Source: Polyodon spathula
Lineage: Eukaryota > Chordata > Actinopteri > Acipenseriformes > Polyodontidae
Direction of reading: 5' to 3'
DNA length: 64,000 nucleotides
Assembly (NCBI RefSeq): GCF_017654505.1
Contig: NC_054537.1
Location: forward strand, 1,451,383 to 1,515,382
This document shows, one piece after another, positions 25,371-36,480 of the stretch; position 1 is the first letter of the stretch, and every line of letters starts with the position of its first letter. The notes below the pieces were generated by a model. The model was not told the DNA's origin. It saw only the letters and a program-made list of their open reading frames with translations, and did not search any database. The translations under genes and the position numbers were made by a program.

Positions 25371-26247
25371 GGTGTTATGTAGTGCCCAGCTCTTCAGTCA
25401 ATCCCAGTTATCCTGTACAGTGATCTCCCTGGAGTTTCAGTGTTAGGCAGTGTCCCGCTCTTCAGTCAATCCCAGTTATCCTGGACAGCGATCTCGCTGG
25501 AGTTTCAGTATTAGGCAGTGTCTCGCTCTTCAGTCAATCCCAGTTATCCTGGACAGCGATCTCCCTGGAGTTTCAGTGTTAGGCAGTGTCTCGCTCTTCA
25601 GTCAATCCCAGTTATCCTGGACAGTGATCTCCCTGGAGTTTCAGTGTTAGGCTGTGTCCCGCTCTTCAGTCAATCCCAGTTATCCTGGACAGTGATCTCC
25701 CTGGAGTTTCAGTGTTAGGCAGTGTCCTGCTCTTCAGTTAATCCCAGTTATCCTGGACAGAGATCTCCCTGGAGTTTTAGTGTTATGTAGTGCCCAGCTC
25801 TTCAGTCAATCCCAGTTATCCTGGACAGTGATCTCCCTGGAGTTTCAGTGTTAGGCAGTGTCTCGCTCTTCAGTCAATCCCAGTTATCCTGGACAGAGAT
25901 CTCCCTGGAGTTTCAGTGTTATGTAGTGCCCAGCTCTTCAGTCAATCCCAGTTATCCTGGACAGTGATCTCCCTGGAGTTTCAGTGTTAGGCAGTGTCTC
26001 AGCTCTTCAGTCAATCCCAGTTATCCTGGACAGTGATCTCCCTGGAGTTTCAGTGTTAGGCAGTGTCCCACTCTTCAGTCAATCCCAGTTATCCTGGACA
26101 GTGATCTCCCTGGAGTTTCAGTGTTAGGCAGTGTCTCGCTCTTCAGTCAATCCCAGTTATCCTGGACAGTGATCTCCCTGGAGTTTCAGTGTTAGGCAGT
26201 GTCTCGCTCTTCGTCAATCCCAGTTATCCTGGACAGTGATCTCCCTA
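25371..26247. repeat. 68-bp minisatellite between two 37-bp blocks
   Basis: About 13 units contain CTCTTCAGTCAATCCCAGTT, ATCCTGGACAGTGATCTC and CCTGGAGTTTCAGTGTTAGG. It separates the main and minor 37-bp blocks, giving an A-B-A layout. The right junction (26247-26280) is a scrambled joint where the 68-bp and 37-bp sequences meet. Confidence 0.96.
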
Positions 26248-26276
26248 TGAGGCTTGAAGTGGAGTTTCAGTGAACA

Positions 26277-26563
26277 GGCTTGGGGCATTATTGCAGACTG
26301 GCTGTTAATTGGGCTTGTTATTGCAGACTGGCTGATTAATTGTGGCTTGGGGCATTATTGCAGACTGGCTGGTGAGTTTTTGGGGCATTTTGCAGACTGG
26401 TTTTTTTGGCTTGGGGCATTATTGCAGACTGGCTTGAGTTGTGGCTTGGGGCATTATTGCAGACCTGGTGAGTTGTGGCTTGGGGCATTATTGCAGACTG
26501 GCTGGTGAATTGTTTGGGGCATTATTGCAGTCCTGATTAATTTGGCCTGGGGCATTATTGCAG
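26277..26563. repeat. 37-bp minisatellite, degenerate distal block
   Basis: GGCTTGGGGCATTATTGCAG recurs about eight times with many truncations and substitutions, unlike the uniform block at 23780-25282. Confidence 0.9.
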
Positions 26564-26686
26564 TGGTGTTCCAGGTTTAGTTTAGGAAATATTTCAAACA
26601 GCAGCACTTCACTAATGCAGTGCTGCTATGAGACGATTTCTGAGCTGGATTTTCAAAGTAAATAAACATTCAAATTTATGTCACAT

Positions 26687-27396
26687 TGTGGCAAAGTGGT
26701 TGGTAAGGGGAACAGATGTCGCGGTGATGCGGTGCAGGAGTGATGAACAGACAACAGTGATTCAGTGAATAAGTGCTTTATTGCTCTTTTCCAGGTCTGG
26801 CGACCGTCAAAAATAGTAACTCCCCGGCAATACACAACAATGTGTAAAGCACGGGGATAATGAAAACAAGGCACAGTCCTGAACAAAAACAACGGTACGG
26901 TCACCAGTCCTGGGTGATCGAAAACGTGCAGGTGCTCAGTGCAGTGGTGCTCCGGATAGTGCTCTCCTTTCGACAGCTCCGGAGATGTGCGTTAACTGTC
27001 TAGTGCTGAATACAAAAACAGACAGTTACACGGACAGACACAACAATACCAAACACTAACACAATCCACTCTGAGAGCTCCTCTCTCAGTCCTTCTCTCT
27101 CTCCACTTGTTTAACCCAAACAAAGGAGAAGATCAGCGTTACCCTGGCCCCTATATGTAATCCCGCATGATATCGAGGTAAACGGTTGCAGCTGCCTTAT
27201 TACTTGCAGCTGCCTTCGTTTACCTTTCAAATCAATACGGTCTTAAACAGAGTCGCGCTTCCCTCCAGGCTGACCCACTTCCCTGACCCGGAAACGAACT
27301 ATCAGGCCAGCCCTTCCAGATGCTTCTCCTCCCGTTCTTTAGCGCCCTCACAGGTTGGGAGGAAGATTCATCACCAGAACTCATCTTTCCGTCACA
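26687..27396 (-). mobile_element. Solo LTR with 5-bp target duplication
   Basis: On the minus strand this 710-bp unit begins TGTGACGGAAAG and ends CTTTGCCACA, the TGT...ACA ends of an LTR. CACAT flanks both sides (26682-26686 and 27397-27401). Read on minus it has a TATA-like ATATAGGGGCC and, further on, AGCAATAAAGCAC, a polyadenylation signal placed as in U3-R-U5. No internal gag or pol sequence adjoins it, so it is a solo LTR left by recombination. The element class (Gypsy or other) cannot be told from the LTR alone. Confidence 0.8.
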
Positions 27397-28159
27397 CACA
27401 TATATTTAGATAATTTACTTTCCTATTCATATGTTTTCTGTTCCAGAAACTGTAGATTTGATAAACAGTAAGTATGACCAAAATCATTTAATCAGTGTGC
27501 ATATACAGTATAACCCAAACATGAAAACAGGTCTACCCATCTAATGTATTATTTTGGGTGCATTGTTTTTCAGAGTTATTTCAATGGGAATGGAATAACA
27601 GTAGTGGGACAGTACTTTATAAGAGAGCTTTTACTGGTTCAAATGCTCTTTTTATGTTTAGAAAAATGAAATATGTTGCCGACTGCTGTAGTCTCTATAG
27701 TAAACATTGCCTCTGTGACTGTGCAAACCTGTAAGGGCCCATTTTACTGCCGTGACATACTGCACAGGTAATCATCAGATACGATAGTGCAAACAAACAG
27801 CACATGAAGGTGATGATGAACAATTAGAAGCACTGTTAATCAAAACAATAGGTCTCCATACCAACTGATTCACACAGCCTCCAGATCTAAGTGTTTATTT
27901 ATTTAAGGATGTGGATTTTAATTAAGCTCACTTTTAAAATATCAGCTCCAGTTGTTTTTTTTTTCTTGTTTTGCATTTGTTTAATAATAAAACATCAGTT
28001 AGTGGCCGTCCCTCTTGAAACCCAAATGGGAGAGGTCAAGCTTGAACTGAATGTCTAAGCCTGCTTCAAACGTAATCCCGATGCTCCCAGTATGCTGTGG
28101 CTCTTTCTTGGGTAGGGTTACGTTCTCATACTAACTTTTGACCTGAAAGTGTGATGTTA

Positions 28160-28934
28160 CAGTAGTGTGCAAATTTGTTAGAACACCTCAAGACTTGTCA
28201 TTTATATCCTTTATACACCAACCTGCATGAAAACCTCAGGGTTTGAGAATACCAATTTTCAATCAGTAGTCAGTGATATAGAAACAACAGGCACTCGTGT
28301 GTGAAAATGTTAGACCACTTTGGCTCTATTCATAAAGGGTTAATGCCTGTCGGAATGAGGAAGCAGGAGCACATGATTGGATTTCATCCACAGCCGCATG
28401 GTCATTAGCATAAAGTTTTCATCAGTCCTCAGCGTCAGCCTGCTATTCATAAGAGTGAATGACAGCAGAATGCTATCGATAACTGGGCGTTATTGAACGC
28501 TTTCTACAGTATTCATAAGAGTGAATGACAGCAGAATGCTATCGATAACTGGGCGTTATTGAACGCTTTCTACAGACAAGGCTAAACTAACTCAGCAGAA
28601 TGCTATCGATAACTGGGCGTTATTGAACGCTTTCTACAGACAAGGCTAAACTAACTCAGCAGAATGCTATCGATAACTGGGCGTTATTGAACGCTTTCTA
28701 CAGACAAGGCTAAACTAACTCAGCAGAATGCTATCGATAACTGGGCGTTATTGAACGCTTTCTACAGACAAGGCTAAACTAAAGACAGCTTTGATTGCTT
28801 GGTATTGCAAAAAACAATGATCGAGCTTCAGTGTGAGGCTCGTTCAGAGTTCTAAAGGGAGTCACCACAAACGATCCATTTTGTGTACAGTGTGCAATAC
28901 AGCGTGAAACTTTCTGTAAAATTGCACACTACTG
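28160..28934. mobile_element. Non-autonomous Tc1/mariner-type element
   Basis: 775 bp flanked by TA, with ends CAGTAGTGTGCAAATTTG and, on minus, CAGTAGTGTGCAATTTTAC. The shared inverted terminus is only about 14 bp. No transposase is left. A 66-bp tandem array fills its centre (28440-28785). Confidence 0.7.
28440..28785. repeat. About 66-bp tandem array inside a transposon
   Basis: Five near-identical units include AGCAGAATGCTATCGATAAC and TGGGCGTTATTGAACGC. The first two have a different lead-in (ATTCATAAGAGTGAATGAC) from the last three (ACAAGGCTAAACTAACTC). Confidence 0.93.
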
Positions 28935-29765
28935 TACTTGAAGCTGAACAACTTTCAAATCAACATGCAGGGCTGTTGGCATTGCTTGATATGCAGCAGC
29001 ATTGCATCACACTAGATATATTTTTAAATCCCCCAAACAAACTGTATTCACTGTATAGGAAACAAAATATTTGACAATATAGAGCATGTTAAAAAGGAAA
29101 ATGTTGTATATTTATATGTGAAATTTTTTTTGTTTTTAAATCTATTCATTTTGTAACAAAGTAGACTGCAGCTTTAAGATCACTTTACAACACAATTGCT
29201 TTTTATTTCTGGAAGACTTTGTGTTGCTTTGCCACTTCATGGACTGCAGATGTAATGAACCCAGCCACAGCCCTGTTAGTAATGTACATAGATGCATATT
29301 AGCGCTTGCATAAAATACATTTTACAAAATCTCCAAAGATAGACACAGCGGGCATGATTTTCAAAAGTTCATAAATGATGACTCCCATCAGTGGTATTAC
29401 CCAATGGAAACTCTCCATACAGACCCCTACACCACCTGGCTTCAATAGACAAAGGAAAATATTTCTGCTTAAAAATATCTAAGTGTTACTGACTCACTGG
29501 TGTGAGTCTCATTGTGTAGATTACCCTAAAATGAATCGCTCAATGCAACAATTAGTCAGTTTAAAAGTGATGCTTTATTACACATCCATTTCAGATGATG
29601 ATAGAGTGTGCTGTCCTCATTCCTCTCGTCCAGCAAATAGGTTCTATACAAGCCTTTTTATACCCAACCTGTGGTTACCTCATTCTTTAACAATTCCTTA
29701 TTTCTAACTGTTTTCCAATATAACTTGGTACCCTGTTGGTCCTTCTAATAAGAATGTATGCATTC

Positions 29766-29843
<78 letters not shown>

Positions 29844-30560
29844 ATGCTAATAAGAGATATCACTGCAAGAGATTACAGCACACATACATTCTCCATATAT
29901 CATACCCAAATAAGGAATGTCCCTATCAGTAACGTCCACAAGCTTGCCTTTACATTCAGAACTCACATCATTCGAATAGAAGGAAAAGAAAATACATAGG
30001 CAAAGCATAGCAACATATAAAATAGGAGGATATTAAAAAACAACACTCTGTAACTAATTTCTTTCTTAACATAAGGCACTTCCAGGCAAATCCTCTATTA
30101 GAATCTAGCAATGGCCAGCACTTTAAACTGCAGACTGGGTTGTGCTGGTTGCAACAGTCATGTTGCACTAATTCTAGAGGCCACCTAATCATTCATTTTA
30201 TGTAGTTCAAGGGTTGCTTTGAGTTATTCTGTCACTTGCAATTGCCAGGGTCATATTACAACAATGTGATGTAATAAACTGTCTGTTGTGACCTGCAAAG
30301 GTTGTGTGTAGTTTACAATAATGCTGAGTCTTGACCCTTGCACTGAACTCTGTGAACTGAATGCATTTGGAGTCCTGTTTATGAACAGTAGTGGTGTAGC
30401 TACCAGTCAGCAGTGAAATTGAAGCCTGTATCCAATGCGCAGCTGAAGCTGTTTCACACATTTTACAGTTACAAGAGATGGAATGGGTGTTTACTGTTTT
30501 GTTTATTGTATACAATTGTCATTTTAAGGGATCATTTGAAGATATAAACACAAATGCAAT

Positions 30561-30909
30561 GATAACACTGTACATGAAGTATCTCTAATTACTGTGTATT
30601 CACGTAGCAGTTACTTAGTAAATACATGTGTATTAATGCATAGTTACAATGTACTTATTGCGCAAAATGTTTTGCATGATATAACTCTAATGCTAGCCCT
30701 ATCTTTAACTCTAACCCTAACACTAACCCTAACCCTAACCCTAACCCTCTTGTGATACAATTACATATGTCAAGCAAATAGATTGAAATGCTAAGTACAT
30801 TGTGACTATACATAATAACGTTGCAATTATGTGTAAGTACACATATATTTACTGTGTAACTACTATGTAAATACACAGTAATTAGAGACACTTTATGTAA
30901 AGTGTTACC
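30561..30909. mobile_element. MITE with telomere-like core, copy 2
   Basis: A 349-bp compact copy. The left arm starts GATAACACTGTACATGAAG and the right arm ends TTTATGTAAAGTGTTACC. The core (about 30715-30750) is a short perfect (ACCCTA)n run. Flanks AATGCAAT and AATGCAAC match at 7 of 8 bases, the best support for an 8-bp target duplication in this family. Confidence 0.82.
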
Positions 30910-30998
30910 AATGCAACTTCCAAGTAACTAGTCAGTGAGGTGTCATATTAAAAGCTTCCATAATTGTAATGAACCTTAGGAGATGGGTAGCAAAGCAT

Positions 30999-31452
30999 TG
31001 AGACTGTTACACTGTGCTAATGAACCTCACTCTAACCCAGTCATTGAGACTGTTGCACTGTGCTAATGAACCTCACTCTAACCCAGTCACTGAGACTGTT
31101 GCACTGTGCTAATGAACCTCACTCTAACCCAGTCACTGAGACTGTTACACTGTGCTAATGAACCTCACTCTAACCCAGTCAATGAGATTGTTGCACTGTG
31201 CTAATGAACCTCACTCTAACCCAGTCATTGAGACTGTTGCACTGTGCTAATGAACTTCACTCTAACCCAGTCACTGAGACTGTTGCACTGTGCTAATGAA
31301 CCTCACTCTAACCCAGTCACTGAGACTGTTACACTGTGCTAATGAACCTCACTCTAACCCAGTCAATGAGACTGTTGCACTGTGCTAATGAACCTCACTC
31401 TAACCCAGTCATTGAGACTGTTGCACTGTGCTAATAAACCTCACTCTAACAC
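30999..31452. repeat. 46-bp array next to an exon acceptor
   Basis: Ten units contain AGACTGTTGCACTGTGCTAA and CCTCACTCTAACCCAGTCAC. The last unit loses CCCAG and passes into CCTCTCCTGCTCCTCTCCCCAG, the true acceptor of the exon at 31478. Each unit offers branch-point-like CTAAT and CTAAC and an acceptor-like CCCAG. The CTCTAAC nearest the exon lies about 29 nt from it, a good branch-point distance. Confidence 0.95.
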
Positions 31453-31477
31453 TGTCCTCTCCTGCTCCTCTCCCCAG

Positions 31478-31921
31478 GTACTGAACCTCTTCTTGGCTTT
31501 GCTGCTGAGCTCATTCAGTGCCGACAACCTGACGGCCCCCGACGACGATGGCGAGATGAACAATCTCCAGATCGCTTTTGCGCGAATCCAGCACGGCATC
31601 ACATTGCTCAAGAATGCAGTTTACGACTTCCTCAGCGGAGACTTCAAGAAGCGGAGGGAAAAGGCCAAGGAGGCCAACGCCATGACCGCCCTCAACTACC
31701 TGGGCAACCACACGGGAGAGCCTGGCGCCAAGGACTGGAGGGAGGGCAACGGGACCACGGGGGGCATCGGCCGAGAGAAGTACGTGCTCCCTGACACTGA
31801 CAACTACATGACCAACCCCAACCTGTGCATCAATGTGCCCATTGCTCCGGGGGAGTCTGACGTGGAGCTCCCTGAAGAAGATGCACAGAGCATCTACAGC
31901 GACATGGAGCTCAGCAAAGAG
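31478..31921 (+). CDS. scn5a: Nav alpha exon: end of DII S6 and DII-DIII linker
   Basis: A 444-nt, phase 0-0 exon of 148 codons. Residues 1-13 finish S6 (VLNLFLALLLSSF). The rest is the cytoplasmic DII-DIII linker, beginning SADNLTAPDDDGEMNNLQ, a hallmark of vertebrate Nav channels. From about residue 120 it carries VPIAPGESDVE followed by acidic residues. This resembles the conserved ankyrin-G-binding segment that places Nav channels at axon initial segments, nodes and intercalated discs. Acceptor CTCCTCTCCCCAG is strong; donor GTGAGC. A 46-bp tandem array ends about 25 nt upstream of this acceptor, and a MITE begins only about 30 bp after the donor. Codons are GC-richer than the surrounding introns, as expected for coding DNA. 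Confidence 0.96.
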
Positions 31922-32048
31922 GTGAGCGCTGGCACTGGAGGCTTGCATTCTGTTCCACTGTTACATAAAGAGTTTCCAATTACTGCGTATTTATATAGTA
32001 GTTGCTTAGTAAATACATGTGTACTTGCACATAATTACAAAGTTATTA

Positions 32049-32926
32049 CTGTGTTCCTTTGAATTTAAGACACCCTTAAATTTTAGACACAGCCCAAATT
32101 TCCCACCGTCAATTTACAAAGAGACAACCTCAATTACGCATATAGAATCAGTTTGCAGCTGTCTGCTATCACACAGAGCATTACAGTTGTGTGCTGCTTT
32201 TCATTTCCAGGCTGCTATCACACAGAGCATTACAGTTATGTGCTGCTTTTCATTTACAGTCTGCTATCACACAGAGCATTACAGTTATGTGCTGCTTTTC
32301 ATTTCCAGTCTGCTATCACACAGAGCATTACAGTTGTGTGCTGCTTTTCATTTCCAGTCTGCTATCACACAGCATTACAGTTATGTGCTGCTTTTCATTT
32401 CCAGTCTGCTATCACACAGAGCATTACAGTTATGTGCTGCTTTTCATTTCCAGTCTGCTATCACACAGAGCATTACAGTTGTGTGCTGCTTTTCATTTCC
32501 AGTCATCATTACTCACACCTGTTTTTCTCCCAGTTTGTGAACTGTGGTATTGGTTGGCATGTTGAAAAATACAGGGGTTTAATCAGCATTCCTGATCTAT
32601 CCAAGCTGATACTGTTTGTTAGAACTGAGCCTAATAACGAAACGCTGAAATTGTAAAAGCTTCTTTTCGAATTTCTCAGGAAGCTAATGGCGCTTCTTTG
32701 AAAATATCTGCCTGTATGTCTTGGATAATTTGAGATCAGGCTGTAATGTTTTGGTTAATCTTTTCTCAGCAGTCAGTCACGTTGCTGTTTGTGTACTCGG
32801 ATAGTCATGTCTTTTGTTGATGATTTTAATATATGCATCACTACTGTATTTGAATTTAAGGCACAGGCTATTTTTGTGAAGTAAAAAACTGTTTAAAAAG
32901 TGTGTCTTAAATTTGAAGGAATACAG
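32049..32926. mobile_element. Nested non-autonomous TA-flanked transposon
   Basis: The ends are CTGTGTTCCTTTGAATTTAA and, on minus, CTGTATTCCTTCAAATTTAA, both running on to GACAC; TA flanks both sides. The terminal form resembles pogo/Tigger-type elements, which is a tentative reading. There is no transposase. A 46-49-bp tandem array sits inside at 32160-32505. Confidence 0.72.
32160..32505. repeat. About 48-bp tandem array inside the nested transposon
   Basis: Seven units share CTGCTATCACACAGAGCATT and GTGCTGCTTTTCATTTCCAG. Frames on the plus strand stay open through it without being genes. Confidence 0.93.
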
Positions 32927-33599
32927 TATGCATAGTTTCAATGTACTTAATGTGTCATTTTTTTTGTTCACGATATATAAGTAATAACGTTGTAATTATG
33001 TGCAAGTACCCATGTATTTACTAAGTAGCTACTTTGTAAATACACAGTACCTTTAGAGACACGTCATGTAAAGTGTTACCGAAAGAAATTAAAGTTATCA
33101 ACAGTGTATTTAAGCAATCTTAAATGTAATTTTATACAGTACCGAGAATCGACAACAATAAACCGAAATCTCTTGAAACTATTAAATCAGTGTCAGTCCA
33201 ACGGTTACAAGTTTGGAAAGACCTATTCGTCTTTACTTTCAACTAGATTAACTATCATTGACATTACAAAACTATCACAATGTAGAAAATGAACTTAGAG
33301 TAGGGTCCTCTTGATTGTGACCTTTTAGGGGACATTATCGAAGTAGGGCTAATACCACGTTTATAGGTACAGTTACACAAACTACATTTGTGAGCTCCAC
33401 GTCGACCGACTTCCTGACTCCACAGTTTTACTCAAAAACAAAAGTGGAACTAGAAGTTTCGGACCCATCATATTCATTGTAATTATGTTTAATATATTTG
33501 AATAAACTAATTCCAGTAGTACATGTCCGATCCATGTTTATTACTCCATGTCCCATTGACAATTGTTTTCAGTCTTAATGTCCCGTATTTAAAAGTTTT

Positions 33600-33846
33600 G
33601 TCTCAAGTACACAATTATATGAACAATTATGAAAATGGTTAGGCTTAGGTTCAGAGTTAGGATTAGGGTACAGGATAGGGTTAGGGTCAGGGTTAGAGTT
33701 AGAGTTCAATCATGCAAAAGGATTTACACATTAAGTACATTGTAACTATGTTTAATAACATTATAACTATGTAAGTATACATATATTTACTGAGTAACTA
33801 CTATATGAATAAACAGTAATTAGAGACACTTCGTGTAAAGTGTTAC
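33600..33846. mobile_element. Telomere-core MITE, partial copy with inverted core
   Basis: The right arm ends CGTGTAAAGTGTTACC. The adjacent core (about 33640-33705) reads as degenerate TTAGGG on the plus strand, the opposite of copies 1 and 2, so this copy probably inserted the other way round. The left arm is not clear. Confidence 0.65.
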
Positions 33847-34769
33847 CCTGCTATGATTCGAGGTGCAGTTTGACAAAGCATTTGGGCAGTGTCTGTTTGT
33901 GATACTTTATGTTAAAGTGGTGAACTGTTAGAACTTTACATTAAAATATATGTCATGGCGATTATGCTAGGCTTGTCTGATGAACTATAACACTATAGAG
34001 AACATACAGTAAATACTGAACAGCATGTTGTTCTACTTGCAACCTCTTCTTGAAAAAGGAATTGAAAAAGACACTTTGTTGACATTGTGTCAAGATGACT
34101 AACGTTTATTTAGTTTTATTGAGATGTATGAGTTATTGAAGCTGTTCCTGGAGAACTTCAACACTGGAAAATCCACTGTAATAGCTTCCTTGTCCAACCC
34201 ACAAAGAGAACATGTGGATTTGTTAAGTTGTGTATTCAGTCTTGGGCATAGCCAGGCCATCAATCAACTGGGTTGTCATCCCTTTTTGCTGATGCCCATC
34301 TCTCTCTAGTCAAGACTTCTGGGAGTGTGTTGATTTCCATTCAGTGCTAAGAAGGACTGAGGGTGTGAACTAGTTTTGAAATGAGGTGTCTGTACTGTGT
34401 GTTGAGTTGAGCTGAGGTGGGACAGTTTGAAGGGTTTTGAAGTATACTCTTGTTTTATGAGTAAGGGTTGCTGGTATAAACTAGATGCTTGTGGTAAAGA
34501 GCCTGGGTATAATTTATCAGTATTTTGTTGGAGACATGAATAATATCGAAGTTTTTTAATGGGATTCCTTTGTTTGTGTTATATATTTTAATATCAATCA
34601 CTCAGTATTTATTTTATATAGAGCCTTTCACAGTGGACCACCATAACAAAGCTCTTTACAAGATAATGAGGAATAATGCATAATATATGAAATACAGTGA
34701 AATACAAACAATAAAAAAATGCAAATATATTAAATACAGGAATAATATATTAACTAGAAGGCTAGGGGG

Positions 34770-35455
34770 TAGTGCTGTGGTCCAGGCTGGCTAGCAGCAT
34801 GAATAGCAAACACAGAGGTGGAAGACTGCAGCTCATGTGATATTCCTGTCCTGTGGACTACAGTCTCTGGTAGAGTAGTGCTGTGGTCCAGGCTGACTAG
34901 CAGCATGAATATCAGACACAGAAGTGGAAGACTGCAGCTCATGTGATATTCCTGTCCTGTGGACTAGTGTCTGGTAGAGTAGTGCTGTGGTCCAGGCTGG
35001 CTAGCAGCATGAATAGCAGACACAGAGGTGGAAGGCTGCAGCTCATGTGATATTCCTGTCCTGTGGACTACAGTCTCTGGTAGAGTAGCGCTGTGGTCCA
35101 GGCTGTCTAGCAGCATGAATAGCAGACACAGAGGTGGAAGACTGCAGCTCATGTGATATTCCTGTCCTATGGACTAGTCTCTGGTAGAGTAGTGCTGTGG
35201 TCAAGGCTGGCTAGCAGCATGAATAGCAGACACAGAGGTGGAAGACTGCAGCTCATGTGATATTCCTGTCCTGTGGACTAGTCTCTGGCAGAGTAGTGCT
35301 GTGGTCCAGGCTGGCTAGCAGCATGAATAGCAGACACAGAGGTGAAAGACTGCAGCTCATGTGATATTCCTGTCCTGTGGACTAGTCTCTGTCAGAGTAG
35401 TGCTGTGGTCCAGACTGGCTAGCAGCATGAATAGTAGACACAAAGGTGGAAGGTG
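34770..35455. repeat. About 104-bp tandem array
   Basis: Seven units of 103-106 bp include TGCTGTGGTCCAGGCTGGCT, AGCAGCATGAATAGCAGACA and CTCATGTGATATTCCTGTCC. Length changes come from CTACAGTCTCTGG versus CTAGTCTCTGG variants. Confidence 0.95.
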
Positions 35456-36339
35456 GCAGTGAAGCGTGGCTGTGGACTTGTATTAAAACAAAAACAAACA
35501 AAAGATTGAAACAGTCCAAAATACAAATAAAACCCCACACCCAGTCAGAGCTGTCACAGTGCAGGAGCAGGGAACACAACCTGCTGCTCCCAGTCCTTTC
35601 TCTAAACTAACCAAAACACAAAGCATCTGGCTGCTCTTTGGCTGGGCTCAATTGACCATCAGTTAAGACCCAGCCAAACTTATATTCAAAATACACAAAC
35701 TTTATTTACACCAATAAAAGGAAACTAAAATACAAAAGCATTATTTATCTATGCAGATCTCCAGCCCTGCCACATGGCTACTACAATGTCCATTCTGAGC
35801 TCTAAACAGTGCTGTATATACCATAAATAGAGACATTGTTTGGCTCTATGTCTTCAGCACTGGTATTTATCCCCAGTGCTGATTGCCGATATAGATTGTT
35901 ACCGTAGGAAGATTTGTTCTGTGCTATCTGAGTTCTGACAATTCTTCTGATTCTTCAAATGTAAGCAATATACAAGCTGTTTCTTTAATCTTCACTGACC
36001 CAATTTGGAAGTGTTTTGAGGTCTTGAAAGTCGTGTTTAAAGCATTGGAAGCTGGCACAGTGAAGAGGCAGCAAGTGCCAGGATAAGGGTTCACAGAAAC
36101 TGATACAAGACTTGAAAGATTAAGTATGGGCACTGTGAAGGAGACACGATTACAGGAATTCCTTGAAAACTTAATTGCTTTAGCTGGAAAGTCCATTACA
36201 GACATTGGGTTTTTTTGTGTTTTTTTTTTTTGTTGTTGTCAAATCCAATTCCATACTCATTACGCCTTTTCGAAAACATATCAGTAAAACACATCAGATT
36301 TACAGAAGAGTGTGCACAATGCAAAAAAATAAAAGCATT

Positions 36340-36390
36340 CGCGTTTTTATACCAAACTAGATTTTTCGCGTTTTTATACCAAACTAGATT
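36340..36390. repeat. Short direct duplication
   Basis: CGCGTTTTTATACCAAACTAGATTT occurs twice back to back in an otherwise unremarkable AT-rich stretch (second copy shares TTCGCGTTTTTATACCAAAC). Confidence 0.85.
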
Positions 36391-36480
36391 TTATCACAGT
36401 GGATATAAATAATGACAGTGTTGTAATGCTAATCTGTCAGGCTGCACTTAAATCTACTGAAAACTATTAAAAAAGCATAT

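Larger units (their letters stand above)
12303..31477 (+). other. 19-kb intron before the DII-DIII linker exon
   Basis: No exon was recognised. Apart from listed elements it has a TTTA repeat at 12785-12815, an ATT repeat at 13623-13687, CA/TAGA repeats at 18870-19030 and a CA repeat at 29768-29844. I see no recognisable element in 12310-12780, 12820-13620, 13690-17070, 18100-18865, 19035-19985, 20105-20935, 22055-23775, 27405-28155, 28940-29765 and 29850-30550. ORFs of 60-113 codons in these stretches lack support. Confidence 0.85.
31951..33080. mobile_element. MITE of the telomere-core family, copy 3, split by an insert
   Basis: The left arm (31951-32048) begins only 30 bp after the preceding exon and is diverged; the right arm (32927-33080) ends CATGTAAAGTGTTACC. 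The element at 32049-32926 interrupts it. Removing the insert and one TA joins AAAGTTAT to TATGCATAGTTTCAATGTAC, which restores the family sequence. This copy lacks the telomere-like core. Confidence 0.78.
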
